Source: Trichlorobacter thiogenes
Lineage (GTDB): Bacteria > Desulfobacterota > Desulfuromonadia > Geobacterales > Pseudopelobacteraceae
DNA length: 64,000 bases
Reading direction: 5' to 3'
Assembly: GCF_900167465.1 (NCBI RefSeq)
Contig: NZ_FUWR01000015.1
Coordinates: 1 to 64,000 of the forward strand
Position numbers and translations under genes: made by a program. Positions within the stretch are counted from its first letter, which is position 1. Each line of letters begins with the position of its first letter. The notes beneath the pieces were generated by a model. That model ran no database searches. It was not told the origin of the DNA and worked only from the letters and a program-made list of their open reading frames with translations. This document shows positions 10,801-18,551 of this stretch, piece by piece.

Positions 10801-11616
10801 AACAAGGCAGTACTGCCAATGGCCATGATTGTTGAGTGGCTGGCCCACGCTGCCCTGCATGGCAATCCCGGTTTCCGCTTCCACGGCTTCAATGATCTGC
10901 GGATCTGCAAAGGGGTCATCATTGACCGCTCCACCCCCTGCAGCCTGCAGTTGATGGCAGGCAAGGCCAAGCGCCAGGATGCCTTCTACACCGTACCGGT
11001 GGAACTGATCAGCAGCCTGGGTGAAGGCCGCAGCCAGCTGCATGCCCGAGCAGAGATCGTACTGGCCAACAAACTGCCGGAAGGTATCCGCACCATCAAG
11101 GAACTGCCCAGCAGTCCCTACAACCAGAGCAGCGCGGTCTATGACCAGCCCTACCTGTTCCACGGTCCTGACCTGCACGGCATTGAGCAGGTGATCGGCT
11201 GTTCTGACAAAGGGATAGCAGCACTGGTCAAGGCAGCGCCCCAGCCTGGCAACTGGATCAAGCAACCGCTGCGCAGTAACTGGCTGACCGATCCGCTGGT
11301 GGTTGACAGTGCCTTCCAGATGATGATTCTTTGGAGCTTTGAGCGGTTCGGGGCTGGTTCTCTGCCCTCCTTTGCCGGTCGTTATCGTCAGTTCCATGAG
11401 ACCTTCCCAAAGGATGGCGCCCAGGTGGTGATCAGGGTCACCTCACAGCAGAGCCACAGTGCAACCGCTGATGTCGAGTTCCTTGAGCGGGCAAACGGCA
11501 AGCTGATTGCCCGCCTGGAAGGGTACGAATGCGTGATTGATGCCTCGCTGCAGCAGGCCTTCCAGCGTAATCAGTTGCCACAGGCCGGACAGACGGCTGC
11601 CCTGGTAGCAGCCTGA
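4873..11616 (+). CDS. pfaA: PfaA-type polyunsaturated fatty acid / secondary lipid synthase (KS-AT-4xACP-KR-DH)
   Basis: A 2247-residue multidomain synthase. The GTG start at 4873 has AAGGAG upstream and overlaps the pfaD stop; the frame upstream of it is only a shadow of pfaD. Domain order: ketosynthase (Cys216 in DAACASS, later EAHGTGT and GHAKAAAG), malonyl acyltransferase (Ser672 in GHSYGE), a coiled linker, four tandem acyl carrier domains each with LGIDSIKR (phosphopantetheine serines 1113, 1205, 1298, 1388), ketoreductase (TGGGRGVTAG near 1672, Tyr1858) and a C-terminal hot-dog dehydratase-like domain with HVIDNKAVLP near 1970. The four carriers are nearly identical, differing mainly in Ala/Pro-rich linkers. 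With PfaC and PfaD it builds a polyunsaturated acyl chain from malonyl units. No phosphopantetheinyl transferase gene is present in the window. Confidence 0.93.
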   Translation: MKQSEQDRTLTTAGAPLAIIGIGCLFPKSEDKAAYWATIREGVDAITEIPASHWRVDDLYDPNPKTPDKTYGKRGGFLSEVPFNPMEYNIPPNSLEAIDTSQLLGLVAAGQALQDAGYGSDKQFDRSKVSVILGVTGALEMVIPLGARLGHPRWREALHDAGVTQDVAEDVVQRISDSYVGWQENSFPGLLGNVVAGRISKQYDLGGTNCVVDAACASSFSALHLAGMELTTGAADMVVTGGVDTFNDIFMYTCFSKTPALSASGNAKPFDASADGTILGEGLGLVVLKRLADAERDGDKIYAVVRGIGSSSDGKGEAIYTPSASGQKKAILNACANAGVTLDSIGLLEAHGTGTKVGDAVEVSAAREIFGEADHPWCAISSVKSQIGHAKAAAGSAGLIKAALALHHRVIPPTIKVTKPQDEVTAGRTPFYITTRKRPWITRNNSPRRAGVSAFGFGGSNFHTILEEYRPLQEAAEWDGSVQLLTFSGADAASLTTQLASISADSAWNDLRGKAAGLRAGFDPKAACRLALTVERSANLGTLLNTAKTMLAKQPAANWTTPDGICYATGSAVAQPGLLFPGQGAQYVGMLRDLACGFPQLLDSLEQAEAATPGLTDLIYPADRFDQGAAEQQETELRATQIAQPAIGAVSLGALRLLEAFGLKAAAAAGHSYGELTALCAAGLLDETSFHSLSRLRGSLMAEGTGDKGSMLAVSAPLAAVEQMLAEEKINLVIANRNAPTQAVLSGATDQIKLAEAACKSRKLTCKQLPVAAAFHSPLVADAAAPFLAGLADIRWGSGSMPVYANSSAAPYPADMAAAKELLAGQLARPVEFVAQIEAMYAAGIRCFVEVGPGARLSGLVKAILGDKEHSCVALDSSNGKRNGLVDLGRCLAQLSVLGLEINLQLWDEGYHAPAAPAKKPLLVVPLCGANYVKSKPKRPAVAPKPVSTAQPAASSIPVAPAPITVQATAPTASRDALAESLRVTREGMAVLQRMQEETAQLHRRFLEGQETASRTIQTLLSQQQQVLQGGMATMPTMPLAPVTIAAPVMSAAVVQPQPVQQQVTVQPAPVAAQPVSNAVTETLLTVISEKTGYPMEMLELSMSMDADLGIDSIKRVEILSALQERLPSSPAIGPDQLGVLNTLGQIAEYLGAGAAVATPAAAPVQQVSSAVTETMLAVVSEKTGYPIEMLELSMSMDADLGIDSIKRVEILSALQERLPSAPVIGPDQLGVLNTLGQIADYLGAGTAVVAPVAVSGSQPASSAITETMLAVVSEKTGYPIEMLELTMSMDADLGIDSIKRVEILSCLQERLPTAPVIGPDQLGVLNTLGQIADYLGAGAAPTAVSTVQPAASNITETMLAVVSDKTGYPIEMLELTMSMDADLGIDSIKRVEILSCLQERLPTAPVIGPDQLGVLNTLGQIANYLSAGTAPAAPAAPAPSATPVQPAAAAAPSQTVLNRSRIVATPVAGGSDTISLAQNGVIVVTDDGSSFSAELCSCLTSQGHGVILTKVLDILELLPMDQVAGLVLIAPADGTDDAFLKNGFQLLKQMAPGLKRASREGGALFATVSRLDGTFGCAEGSQLIDPLSGGLAGMSKTARHEWPEVACKAIDLGGFPDQAGAAQAVASELFLNGPIEVGLSAEQRISLTLQDLPELATAATTPVQPGELVVITGGGRGVTAGAAVAMAKAWQPLLVLLGRSPLPEQEPDWLQGMTDEAAIKRAILTHSKEKLHPREIEERYQATVAGRELRETMAQIQAVGGRSLYCSVDIRDSQAVTDLLADLRKEHGEIHGLVHGAGVLADRLIVDKTREQFNQVYSTKVAGLRSLLDATRSDDLRFIALFGSTTGRLGRSGQVDYAVANEVLNKLAQAEARCRVNCRSICLNWGPWDGGMVTPALKKVFAAEGIGLIPLEAGADLLVQEIAASTGPVEVTVLAGVKGTALSIDAPKPAAPLKEALRLTLNVDDFPFISSHVIDNKAVLPMAMIVEWLAHAALHGNPGFRFHGFNDLRICKGVIIDRSTPCSLQLMAGKAKRQDAFYTVPVELISSLGEGRSQLHARAEIVLANKLPEGIRTIKELPSSPYNQSSAVYDQPYLFHGPDLHGIEQVIGCSDKGIAALVKAAPQPGNWIKQPLRSNWLTDPLVVDSAFQMMILWSFERFGAGSLPSFAGRYRQFHETFPKDGAQVVIRVTSQQSHSATADVEFLERANGKLIARLEGYECVIDASLQQAFQRNQLPQAGQTAALVAA

Positions 11617-14600
11617 TGCAGGATTACAGCAGCACAGTTGCCATAGTCGGGATCGGCGCGCTCTTTCCTGATGCCCCGGATCTTGAACAGTACTGGGAGC
11701 TGATCCGCAGCGGCCGCAGTGCTGTCCGTGAGGTACCGCCAGGACGCTGGCAGGTGGCTCCGGAAGAGGTCTTTGATCCGGAGGTGGGCAAGCAGGATCA
11801 CCTCTACACCACCCGCGGCTGTTTTCTGGACCAGACCCCGCAGCTGCTAGAGCTGGATGGCCTTGATCCCCTGTTTCATGTTCTGGTTAGCGCAGGCAGG
11901 AAGGCCTTGAGCGACAGCCAGACCGCTGGCCTTGACCGTTCCAGGGTCGGGGTGATCATCGGCAACCTGGCCCTGCCATCCGAGACTTCTTCTCTGCTGG
12001 CCCGCAACTGGCTTGGCCGCAGCTTTGAAGAACAGGTGGTCGGTCAGGCTTCTGATCCAATCCCCACCTCTCCGCTCAACCGCTATCTGGCCGGTCTTCC
12101 GGCCGGTATTCTGGCCCAGCAACTGGGTCTGGGCGGCATCACCAACACCCTTGATGCAGCCTGTGCCTCTTCGCTGTATGCCATCAAGCTGGCCATGGAT
12201 GAGCTGCTTTCAGGACGGGCTGATGCCATGCTGACCGGCGGTCTTTCCCGGCCTGACCCGCTCTACACCCAGATGGGTTTCAGCCAGCTGCGTGCCCTAT
12301 CAAAGCGCGGGATCTGTTCCCCCTTTGATGCTGCTGGCGATGGCCTCTTAACCGGCGAAGGTGCCGGTATCTTTGTCTTAAAACGGACCAGTGATGCCGT
12401 GGCTAGTGGCGACCGGATCTACGGCATCATCCGGGCTGTGGGACTTTCCAATGACGTGGGTGGCAGCCTGCTGGCACCGATGTCAGAAGGGCAGTTGCGA
12501 GCCATGCAGGCAGCCTATCAACGGGCTGGCTGGCAACCACAGGATGTTGACCTGATTGAATGCCATGCCACCGGCACCCCGGTTGGTGATGCAGTTGAGG
12601 TGGCCAGCCTGAAGGAGCTCTGGCAGGGTAGTGAGACCCGGCAGAGCTGTGTGATCGGCTCGGTCAAGTCCAACATCGGCCATTTGTTGACCGCTGCCGG
12701 GGCAGCTGCCCTGACCAAGGTGCTGCTGGCCATGCAGCATACAACCCTGCCCCCCACTGCTAATTTCAGATCCCCGCAACCCGGTATGCAACTGGAGCAA
12801 AGCCCGTTCAAGGTGCTGACCCAGGCAGAGCCGTGGCAACGCCGTGGCAACAACATTCCCCGCCGTGCTGCAGTCAGCGCCTTTGGCTTTGGAGGCATCA
12901 ATGCCCACCTGCTGGTGGAGGAATATATACCTTCTGTAGGGGCGTATGACCATACGCCCCTACAACCACCAACTTCAGAATCAATCGCAATAGTTGGCCT
13001 GGATGCCTCCTTTGGTCCCTGGCGGGGGCTGCAGGCAGTGCAGCAACGGTTGCTGGGAGGCAGCAGCAACGCCGTGGCCCCGACCCGTACCAACAAGCGC
13101 TGGTGGGGTGTTGAACAACGGACCTGGTTCAAACAACAGGGGCTTGACCAGATACCATTCACCGGCTGGTTCATGGATCAGATCAAGGTCAGCAGCAACC
13201 GTTTCCGCATCCCCCCCAAAGAGATGGAAGAGATGCAGCCCCAACAGTTACTGATGCTGCAAACCGCTGCCAATGCCCTGCAGGATGCAGGTCTGGACAA
13301 GCAGGACAACCCCAGGACCGGGGTGATGATCGGGATCGCCTTTGACCTGAACAGCACCGGATTTTCCCTGCGCTGGCCCCTGCAACGACAGGCCAAAAGC
13401 TGGGCAGTCAAGCTGGAACGGAACCTGACTGAAGTAGAGTTGACAGACTGGACAGCCAGGTTGCGGGACAACATCTCCCCTGCCCTGAACGCCAACCGCA
13501 CCATGGGCAGCCTGGGCAACATTGTGGCCAGCAGGATTGCGCGTGAATTCAAGATCGGCGGCCCTAGTTTTACCCTTTCCAGTGAAGAGAGTTCCGGCAT
13601 CCGTGCCCTGGAAACCGCTGTCAGGATGCTGCAGCAGCACGAGCTTGATCAGGCCGTGGTAGGTGCGGTTGATCTGGCCGGTGATCTACGGGCAGTGCTG
13701 GGACAACATGCCGTACACCCTTTTTCAGCCACCGGGCAATGTCGCCCCTTTGATCAACAGGCAGATGGCACGGTGATTGGTGAAGGAGCCTGCGCCTTTG
13801 TACTGAAACGGCTTTCCGATGCAGAGGCTGATGGTAACCGGATCTATGCCGTGATCCGCGGTATCGGTTCCAGTAACGGTCCCCCCCCCATCCCCCCCCT
13901 GAATCAGGGGGGGGCTACCTCTTTATTCTCCCCCACTAATTTAGGGGGGGGGTACGCATCTGCTCTGCAGCGTGCCTACCAGGATAGTGGTATTGCTCCA
14001 TCAACCGTGAGCCTGCTTGAGGCCGCTGCTGATGCCAGTCCAGAACAGGACCGGCTTGAGGCAGAGGAGCTGACCCGTTTCTTTGCTGACACTGCAGCTG
14101 ATGCAACCGTGGTCGGCAGTGTTAAAGGGGCCATCGGCCATACCGGTGCTGTATCCGGCCTGGCATCGCTGCTGCGGGGTTGTCTTGCCCTGTATCAAGA
14201 GATCATCCCGGCCAGCAGTAGCACTGAAACAGCCTGCCCGGAGCTGACCAATGGACCACTGCAGCTGGTAACCACCCCCCGTTACTGGCTGCGCAATCGG
14301 GAAGAGGGGCCACGCCGGGTCGGTGTGTCGGTCTGCGGCATTGATGGTTCCTGCAGCCACGTGGTGCTGGAGGGCTGGGATCAGCAGCCTGCTGCAGATG
14401 CTGCCAGACGGCAGGCACCACTGGGGCCATGCCATGAACTGCTGTTCCCGCTGGTTGCCAACAGCTCTGCAGAACTGGCAGCAGAGCTGGACCTGTTGCA
14501 GCAGCGCTGCCGCGCCACTGCTGGCAGCAGGCAAGAACTGGCTGGACTGGCATCTGAATATTGCAGCAGAATCACCCTGCAGACTGCACAACCGCAGGGC

Positions 14601-17600
14601 ATGGCACTGGTGGCAGCTGATGCAGAACAGCTTGAGCAGCTGATTGAGCAGGGCAGACAGATCCTGCAACAGGGAACTGACCTTGCAGACCTTCCACCTG
14701 CCCTGCGTGACCGGCTGTTCTACAGCAAAGTACCGCTGGCCAGCCAAGGCCGGATCGCCTTTGTCTTCCCCGGCTCCGGCAATCATTACCCTGATATGGC
14801 TCGAGATCTGTTCTGCTGCTGGCCCGATATATTACGGCAACAGGACAAGGAAAACCGCTGGCTGAAAGAACAGTTCCAGCCAGAGTTGTTCTGGTCTGGT
14901 AACGAGAGTGCCCTGATCAATGACAACCACCGTGCCGTGATTTTTGGTCAGGTGGCAACCGGTTGCGGGGTCAGTGACCTGGTACGCAGTTTCGGCATAA
15001 GCCCCGCCAGCGTGATCGGCTACAGCCTGGGTGAGTCAGCCGCCCTGTTCTCCACCCGGACCTGGGTGGATCGTGATCTGATGTACAGCCGGATGCAGGA
15101 ATCAACCCTGTTTACCCATGACCTGGCTGGCGAATGCCGCGCCGCCCGCATTGCCTGGGGGCTTCCTGATGACCAGCTGGTCAACTGGAGCCTGGGGGTG
15201 GTGATGGCCCCGGCCGATCAGGTACGCGCACAGATCAGCGCAATATCGCGGGTCTATCTGCTGATCATCAATACCCCGGATGAATGTGTAGTTGGTGGTG
15301 ACAGCGCTGCCGTAACCGAGCTGGTCAGCCGTCTGGGCTGCCATTTCTTCCCGCTCTACGGTGTAACCACCGTGCATTGCGAGGTGGCCCAGCCAGTAGC
15401 AACCCCGTACCATGACCTGCACCTGTTTACGACCAACCCACCCCAGGGGGTAACCTTCTACAGTGGCGCCAAAGGGGACCGTTTTGAGCCTACCCGTGAA
15501 AGCTGTGCTGCAGCAATCCTGGACCAGGCCCTGCACGGGATTGACTATCCAGCCACCATTGAAGCGGCCTACCGCGATGGCGTGCGTCTGTTCCTTGAAA
15601 TGGGGCCCGGCAACTCCTGTAGTAGGATGATCAGCCGGATTTTGGAGGGACGCCCGCACCTGGCCCGTTCTGCCTGTTACAGTGGTCAGGATCAGGTATT
15701 GACCCTGCTGCGTCTGCTGGCCAGCCTGATTGCCGAGCGGGTTCCGCTGGATCTGTCACCACTCTGTATGGCTGAGCCCCTTGCAACTCAGGTCACAAGC
15801 AACAGCCCGCAGGTTCAGCTGGTGATTGGCGGCAAGCCGTTTAGAGTGCCGACACTGCCGCCTGCAATAATCCGTGCAGAATCAAACCCCTCTAACCCTC
15901 CCCGGCCCTCCCTTGTCAGGGAGGGAGCAAAACCTGTTTCTAGCCCCCCTGACAAGGGGGGATGGGGGGTTGCTTCTTCTAGCCATGACCTGCTGCAGGA
16001 GTTCAGTCAGGCCCAGGCAGCCCAGATTGCAGCCCATGAGGCGTTTCTTACCCTCAGCAATAGCCTGACCCAATCCATGGCACAGGCGCTGGCGCTGCAG
16101 GCCAACCTGCAACAGGCATTGGGTGATGATACAGAGCCAAATCCACTCCAGCCCACAAACCCCTCCCGACCTCCCCTTGTCAGGGGAGGAGAAAAGCCTT
16201 TAAGCCCCCCTGACAAGGGGGGATGGGGGGTTGCCTTTAACCGTGAGATGTGCATGGAGTTTGCCATCGGCTCGGTGGCCAAGATGCTGGGACCGCAATT
16301 TGCCGAGGTGGATAGCTTCCCCACCCGGGTACGTCTGCCGGATGAGCCGTTGATGCTGGTGGACCGGATTATCCGGGTTGAGGGTGAGCCGCGCTCCATG
16401 ACCCATGGCCGGGTAATTACCGAGCATGACATCTTCCCCCATGCTTGGTACCTGGATGGTGGTCGCATTCCCACCTGCATCGCAGTGGAGGCTGGTCAGG
16501 CAGACCTGTTCCTGTCCGGCTACCTGGGAATCGACTTCATCACCAAGGGGTTGGCGGTCTATCGCCTGCTGGATGCGGTGGTGACCTTCCACCGTGGCCT
16601 GCCCGGCCCTGGTGAGACCATCAACTATGATATCCGGATTGAACGGTTCTTCCGCCAGGGAGACACCTGGCTGTTCCGCTTCTTCTTTGAGGCAACCGTG
16701 GCTGGTGAGCCGCTGCTCTCCATGCGGGACGGCTGCGCCGGGTTCTTCTCATCAGCAGCACTTGAGGCTGGCAAAGGGATTGTCAGACCACTGGTTGATC
16801 CGCGTCCGACAACCGGCGTGAGGCAGGCTGACTGGCAGGATCTGGTGCCCCTGAAACGGGAAGGGTTCACGGCTGAGCAGCTTGATAAACTGCGCCATGG
16901 TGATCTGGCTGGCTGCTTTGGCCCCTTGTTCAGCGGCCTCGGCATCAAGCAGCCCCTGACCATTCCTGGTGGCAGAATGCGCCTGGTACACCGGGTCAAT
17001 GAGATCATCCCCAGTGGTGGGCGCTACGGCCAGGGGATGATCCGGGCTGAGGCAGACATTCACCCGGATGACTGGTTCATCACCTGCCACTTTGTTGATG
17101 ACCGGGTCATGCCCGGCACCCTGATGTACGAGTGCTGCATGCATACCCTGCGGATTCTGCTGCTACGGATCGGCTGGGTGGCTGAGGCAAACAGTGCGGT
17201 CTGGGAACCGGTACCCGGTGTGGCCAGCAAGCTCTGCTGCCGCGGCCAGGTACTGGAGACAACCAAGGTGGTTACCTATGAGGTTACCATCCGCGAGATC
17301 GGCTATCGACCGGAACCGTATGTAATTGTGGATGCCCTGATGTATGCCGATGGCAAGCCGATTGTGGAGATTACCAGCATGTCGGCCCGCCTGACCGGAA
17401 CCACCAGACAGCAGCTTGAACAGCTCTGGCAGGGGCGCAACAGCAGCCCTGTCAGTTATATCAAGCCAGCTATCTATACGAAGAAACAGATTCTGGCCTA
17501 CAGCAACGGCAATCCCTCGGAAGGATTCGGCGACCGTTACCAGGTCTTTGATCAGCAGCGCAAGATCGCTCGCCTGCCTGGCCCGCCGTTCCAGTTTATG

Positions 17601-18551
17601 GACCGGGTAACCTCAGTCACTGGTGAGCCGTGGCAGATGAAGGCCGGAGCCGCAGCCGAGGCCCAGTATGACCTGCCGACCGATGCCTGGTTCTTTGGGG
17701 TAGAACGTCAGCCCCTCATGCCGTTCTGCGTGCTTCTGGAGGCAGCCCTGCAGCCCTGCGGCTGGCTGGCAGCCTATGTGGGTTCTGCCCTGACCACCCC
17801 CAATGACATCTCGTTCCGCAATCTGGGCGGCAGTGCCATCCAGCACCGCCCCGTAATGCCGGACAGCGGCACCCTGACCTGCAGCGCCACCATGACCAAG
17901 GTGGCCACCAGTGGCGGCATGATCATCCAGGAGTTTGATTTCAGCGTAGCTGATAGCGTGGGGCTGATCTACGAAGGCCAGACCATGTTCGGCTTCTTCT
18001 CCAAAGAAGCCTTGGCCAACCAGGTCGGTATCCGCGATGCACAGCCCTATCAGCCATCAGAGGCGGAAGCTGCCCGTGGTCGCAGCCTTGCCTATCCAAC
18101 TGCGGCACCGTTTCCGGACAAACAGTTGCGGATGATCGACCAGATCGAACTGTACGTGCCCGATGGTGGTCCGGCTGGGCTGGGGTATCTGCAGGGGATC
18201 AAACAGGTTGATCCTGATGAGTGGTTCTTTAAGGCCCACTTCTATGAAGACCCGGTTACCCCCGGTTCCCTTGGGCTTGAGTCATTCCAGCAGTTGCTCA
18301 AGTTTGCAGCTGTTGAACGCTGGGGCTGGCAGGATGGCACGATCATCTCCAGCGTGGCCCTGCAACAGAAGCACCGCTGGCTCTACCGTGGCCAAGTGGT
18401 GCCCACAAACCAGCAGGTAACAGTCACTGCCTGGATCACTGCAGTGGATGATCAGCAACAGTTGCTGACTGCCAGCGGCTTCCTGGCCGTGGATGGCAAA
18501 CTGATTTACCAGATGATTGATTTTACCGTGAGAATGGAACCCATACGATGA
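11616..18551 (+). CDS. pfaC: PfaC-type synthase with fused acyltransferase (KS-CLF-AT-DH-DH)
   Basis: A 2311-residue partner of PfaA, coupled to it by a TGATG overlap. Order: ketosynthase (Cys183 in DAACASS), chain-length factor (the catalytic Cys replaced by Glu657 in SSEESS), an acyltransferase with FPGSGNHYP and GYSLGE (Ser1137), and two FabA-like double hot-dog dehydratases. The dehydratases are marked by GRIPTCIAVEAGQ near 1617, CHFVDDRVMPG near 1825, a second DRV block near 1990 and AHFYEDPVTPG near 2206. The acyltransferase resembles the separate PfaB protein of marine gammaproteobacteria, so PfaB function appears built in. Chain-length factor and dehydratases determine length and cis double-bond placement. 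The coding sequence contains several palindromic repeat units inserted in frame (listed separately), adding Pro/Gly-rich linkers. Confidence 0.92.
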   Translation: MQDYSSTVAIVGIGALFPDAPDLEQYWELIRSGRSAVREVPPGRWQVAPEEVFDPEVGKQDHLYTTRGCFLDQTPQLLELDGLDPLFHVLVSAGRKALSDSQTAGLDRSRVGVIIGNLALPSETSSLLARNWLGRSFEEQVVGQASDPIPTSPLNRYLAGLPAGILAQQLGLGGITNTLDAACASSLYAIKLAMDELLSGRADAMLTGGLSRPDPLYTQMGFSQLRALSKRGICSPFDAAGDGLLTGEGAGIFVLKRTSDAVASGDRIYGIIRAVGLSNDVGGSLLAPMSEGQLRAMQAAYQRAGWQPQDVDLIECHATGTPVGDAVEVASLKELWQGSETRQSCVIGSVKSNIGHLLTAAGAAALTKVLLAMQHTTLPPTANFRSPQPGMQLEQSPFKVLTQAEPWQRRGNNIPRRAAVSAFGFGGINAHLLVEEYIPSVGAYDHTPLQPPTSESIAIVGLDASFGPWRGLQAVQQRLLGGSSNAVAPTRTNKRWWGVEQRTWFKQQGLDQIPFTGWFMDQIKVSSNRFRIPPKEMEEMQPQQLLMLQTAANALQDAGLDKQDNPRTGVMIGIAFDLNSTGFSLRWPLQRQAKSWAVKLERNLTEVELTDWTARLRDNISPALNANRTMGSLGNIVASRIAREFKIGGPSFTLSSEESSGIRALETAVRMLQQHELDQAVVGAVDLAGDLRAVLGQHAVHPFSATGQCRPFDQQADGTVIGEGACAFVLKRLSDAEADGNRIYAVIRGIGSSNGPPPIPPLNQGGATSLFSPTNLGGGYASALQRAYQDSGIAPSTVSLLEAAADASPEQDRLEAEELTRFFADTAADATVVGSVKGAIGHTGAVSGLASLLRGCLALYQEIIPASSSTETACPELTNGPLQLVTTPRYWLRNREEGPRRVGVSVCGIDGSCSHVVLEGWDQQPAADAARRQAPLGPCHELLFPLVANSSAELAAELDLLQQRCRATAGSRQELAGLASEYCSRITLQTAQPQGMALVAADAEQLEQLIEQGRQILQQGTDLADLPPALRDRLFYSKVPLASQGRIAFVFPGSGNHYPDMARDLFCCWPDILRQQDKENRWLKEQFQPELFWSGNESALINDNHRAVIFGQVATGCGVSDLVRSFGISPASVIGYSLGESAALFSTRTWVDRDLMYSRMQESTLFTHDLAGECRAARIAWGLPDDQLVNWSLGVVMAPADQVRAQISAISRVYLLIINTPDECVVGGDSAAVTELVSRLGCHFFPLYGVTTVHCEVAQPVATPYHDLHLFTTNPPQGVTFYSGAKGDRFEPTRESCAAAILDQALHGIDYPATIEAAYRDGVRLFLEMGPGNSCSRMISRILEGRPHLARSACYSGQDQVLTLLRLLASLIAERVPLDLSPLCMAEPLATQVTSNSPQVQLVIGGKPFRVPTLPPAIIRAESNPSNPPRPSLVREGAKPVSSPPDKGGWGVASSSHDLLQEFSQAQAAQIAAHEAFLTLSNSLTQSMAQALALQANLQQALGDDTEPNPLQPTNPSRPPLVRGGEKPLSPPDKGGWGVAFNREMCMEFAIGSVAKMLGPQFAEVDSFPTRVRLPDEPLMLVDRIIRVEGEPRSMTHGRVITEHDIFPHAWYLDGGRIPTCIAVEAGQADLFLSGYLGIDFITKGLAVYRLLDAVVTFHRGLPGPGETINYDIRIERFFRQGDTWLFRFFFEATVAGEPLLSMRDGCAGFFSSAALEAGKGIVRPLVDPRPTTGVRQADWQDLVPLKREGFTAEQLDKLRHGDLAGCFGPLFSGLGIKQPLTIPGGRMRLVHRVNEIIPSGGRYGQGMIRAEADIHPDDWFITCHFVDDRVMPGTLMYECCMHTLRILLLRIGWVAEANSAVWEPVPGVASKLCCRGQVLETTKVVTYEVTIREIGYRPEPYVIVDALMYADGKPIVEITSMSARLTGTTRQQLEQLWQGRNSSPVSYIKPAIYTKKQILAYSNGNPSEGFGDRYQVFDQQRKIARLPGPPFQFMDRVTSVTGEPWQMKAGAAAEAQYDLPTDAWFFGVERQPLMPFCVLLEAALQPCGWLAAYVGSALTTPNDISFRNLGGSAIQHRPVMPDSGTLTCSATMTKVATSGGMIIQEFDFSVADSVGLIYEGQTMFGFFSKEALANQVGIRDAQPYQPSEAEAARGRSLAYPTAAPFPDKQLRMIDQIELYVPDGGPAGLGYLQGIKQVDPDEWFFKAHFYEDPVTPGSLGLESFQQLLKFAAVERWGWQDGTIISSVALQQKHRWLYRGQVVPTNQQVTVTAWITAVDDQQQLLTASGFLAVDGKLIYQMIDFTVRMEPIR
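12936..12963. repeat. Palindromic repeat inside pfaC (KS-CLF linker)
   Basis: Perfect 13-bp inverted arms GTAGGGGCGTATG / CATACGCCCCTAC with a 2-base centre. It lies in frame in pfaC between the ketosynthase and chain-length-factor domains and encodes a short linker (SVGAYDHTPLQ). Such G/C-rich palindromes are common as interspersed intergenic repeats in Geobacter-type genomes; finding one inside a coding sequence is unusual. Confidence 0.85.
13880..13954. repeat. Palindromic repeat pair inside the pfaC chain-length-factor domain
   Basis: Two hairpins lie in tandem. The first is CCCCCCCCTGA / TCAGGGGGGGG (13892-13902 and 13904-13914, perfect 11-bp arms). The second is CCCCCACTAA / TTTAGGGGG (about 13930-13949). 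It is translated as a Pro/Gly-rich insert after GIGSSNG, where PfaA and other ketosynthases have a short surface loop before the next helix. It keeps the frame. Confidence 0.8.
15885..15976. repeat. Palindromic repeat inside pfaC, copy A of a related pair
   Basis: Contains CCCTCCC / GGGAGGG (15906-15912, 15919-15925) and CCCCCC-TGACAA-GGGGGG (15944-15961), followed by ATGGGGGGTTGC. It is translated in frame as a Pro/Gly-rich linker ending SPPDKGGWGV, between the acyltransferase and the first dehydratase. The copy at 16140 has the same order of hairpins and nearly the same sequence. Confidence 0.85.
16140..16237. repeat. Palindromic repeat inside pfaC, copy B of a related pair
   Basis: CTCCCC / GGGGAG (16171-16176, 16183-16188) and CCCCCC-TGACAA-GGGGGG (16205-16222), then ATGGGGGGTTGC. 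It reads in the same frame as copy A and again yields SPPDKGGWGV. The two copies lie about 255 bp apart and bracket a short helical linker between the acyltransferase and dehydratase domains. Confidence 0.85.
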
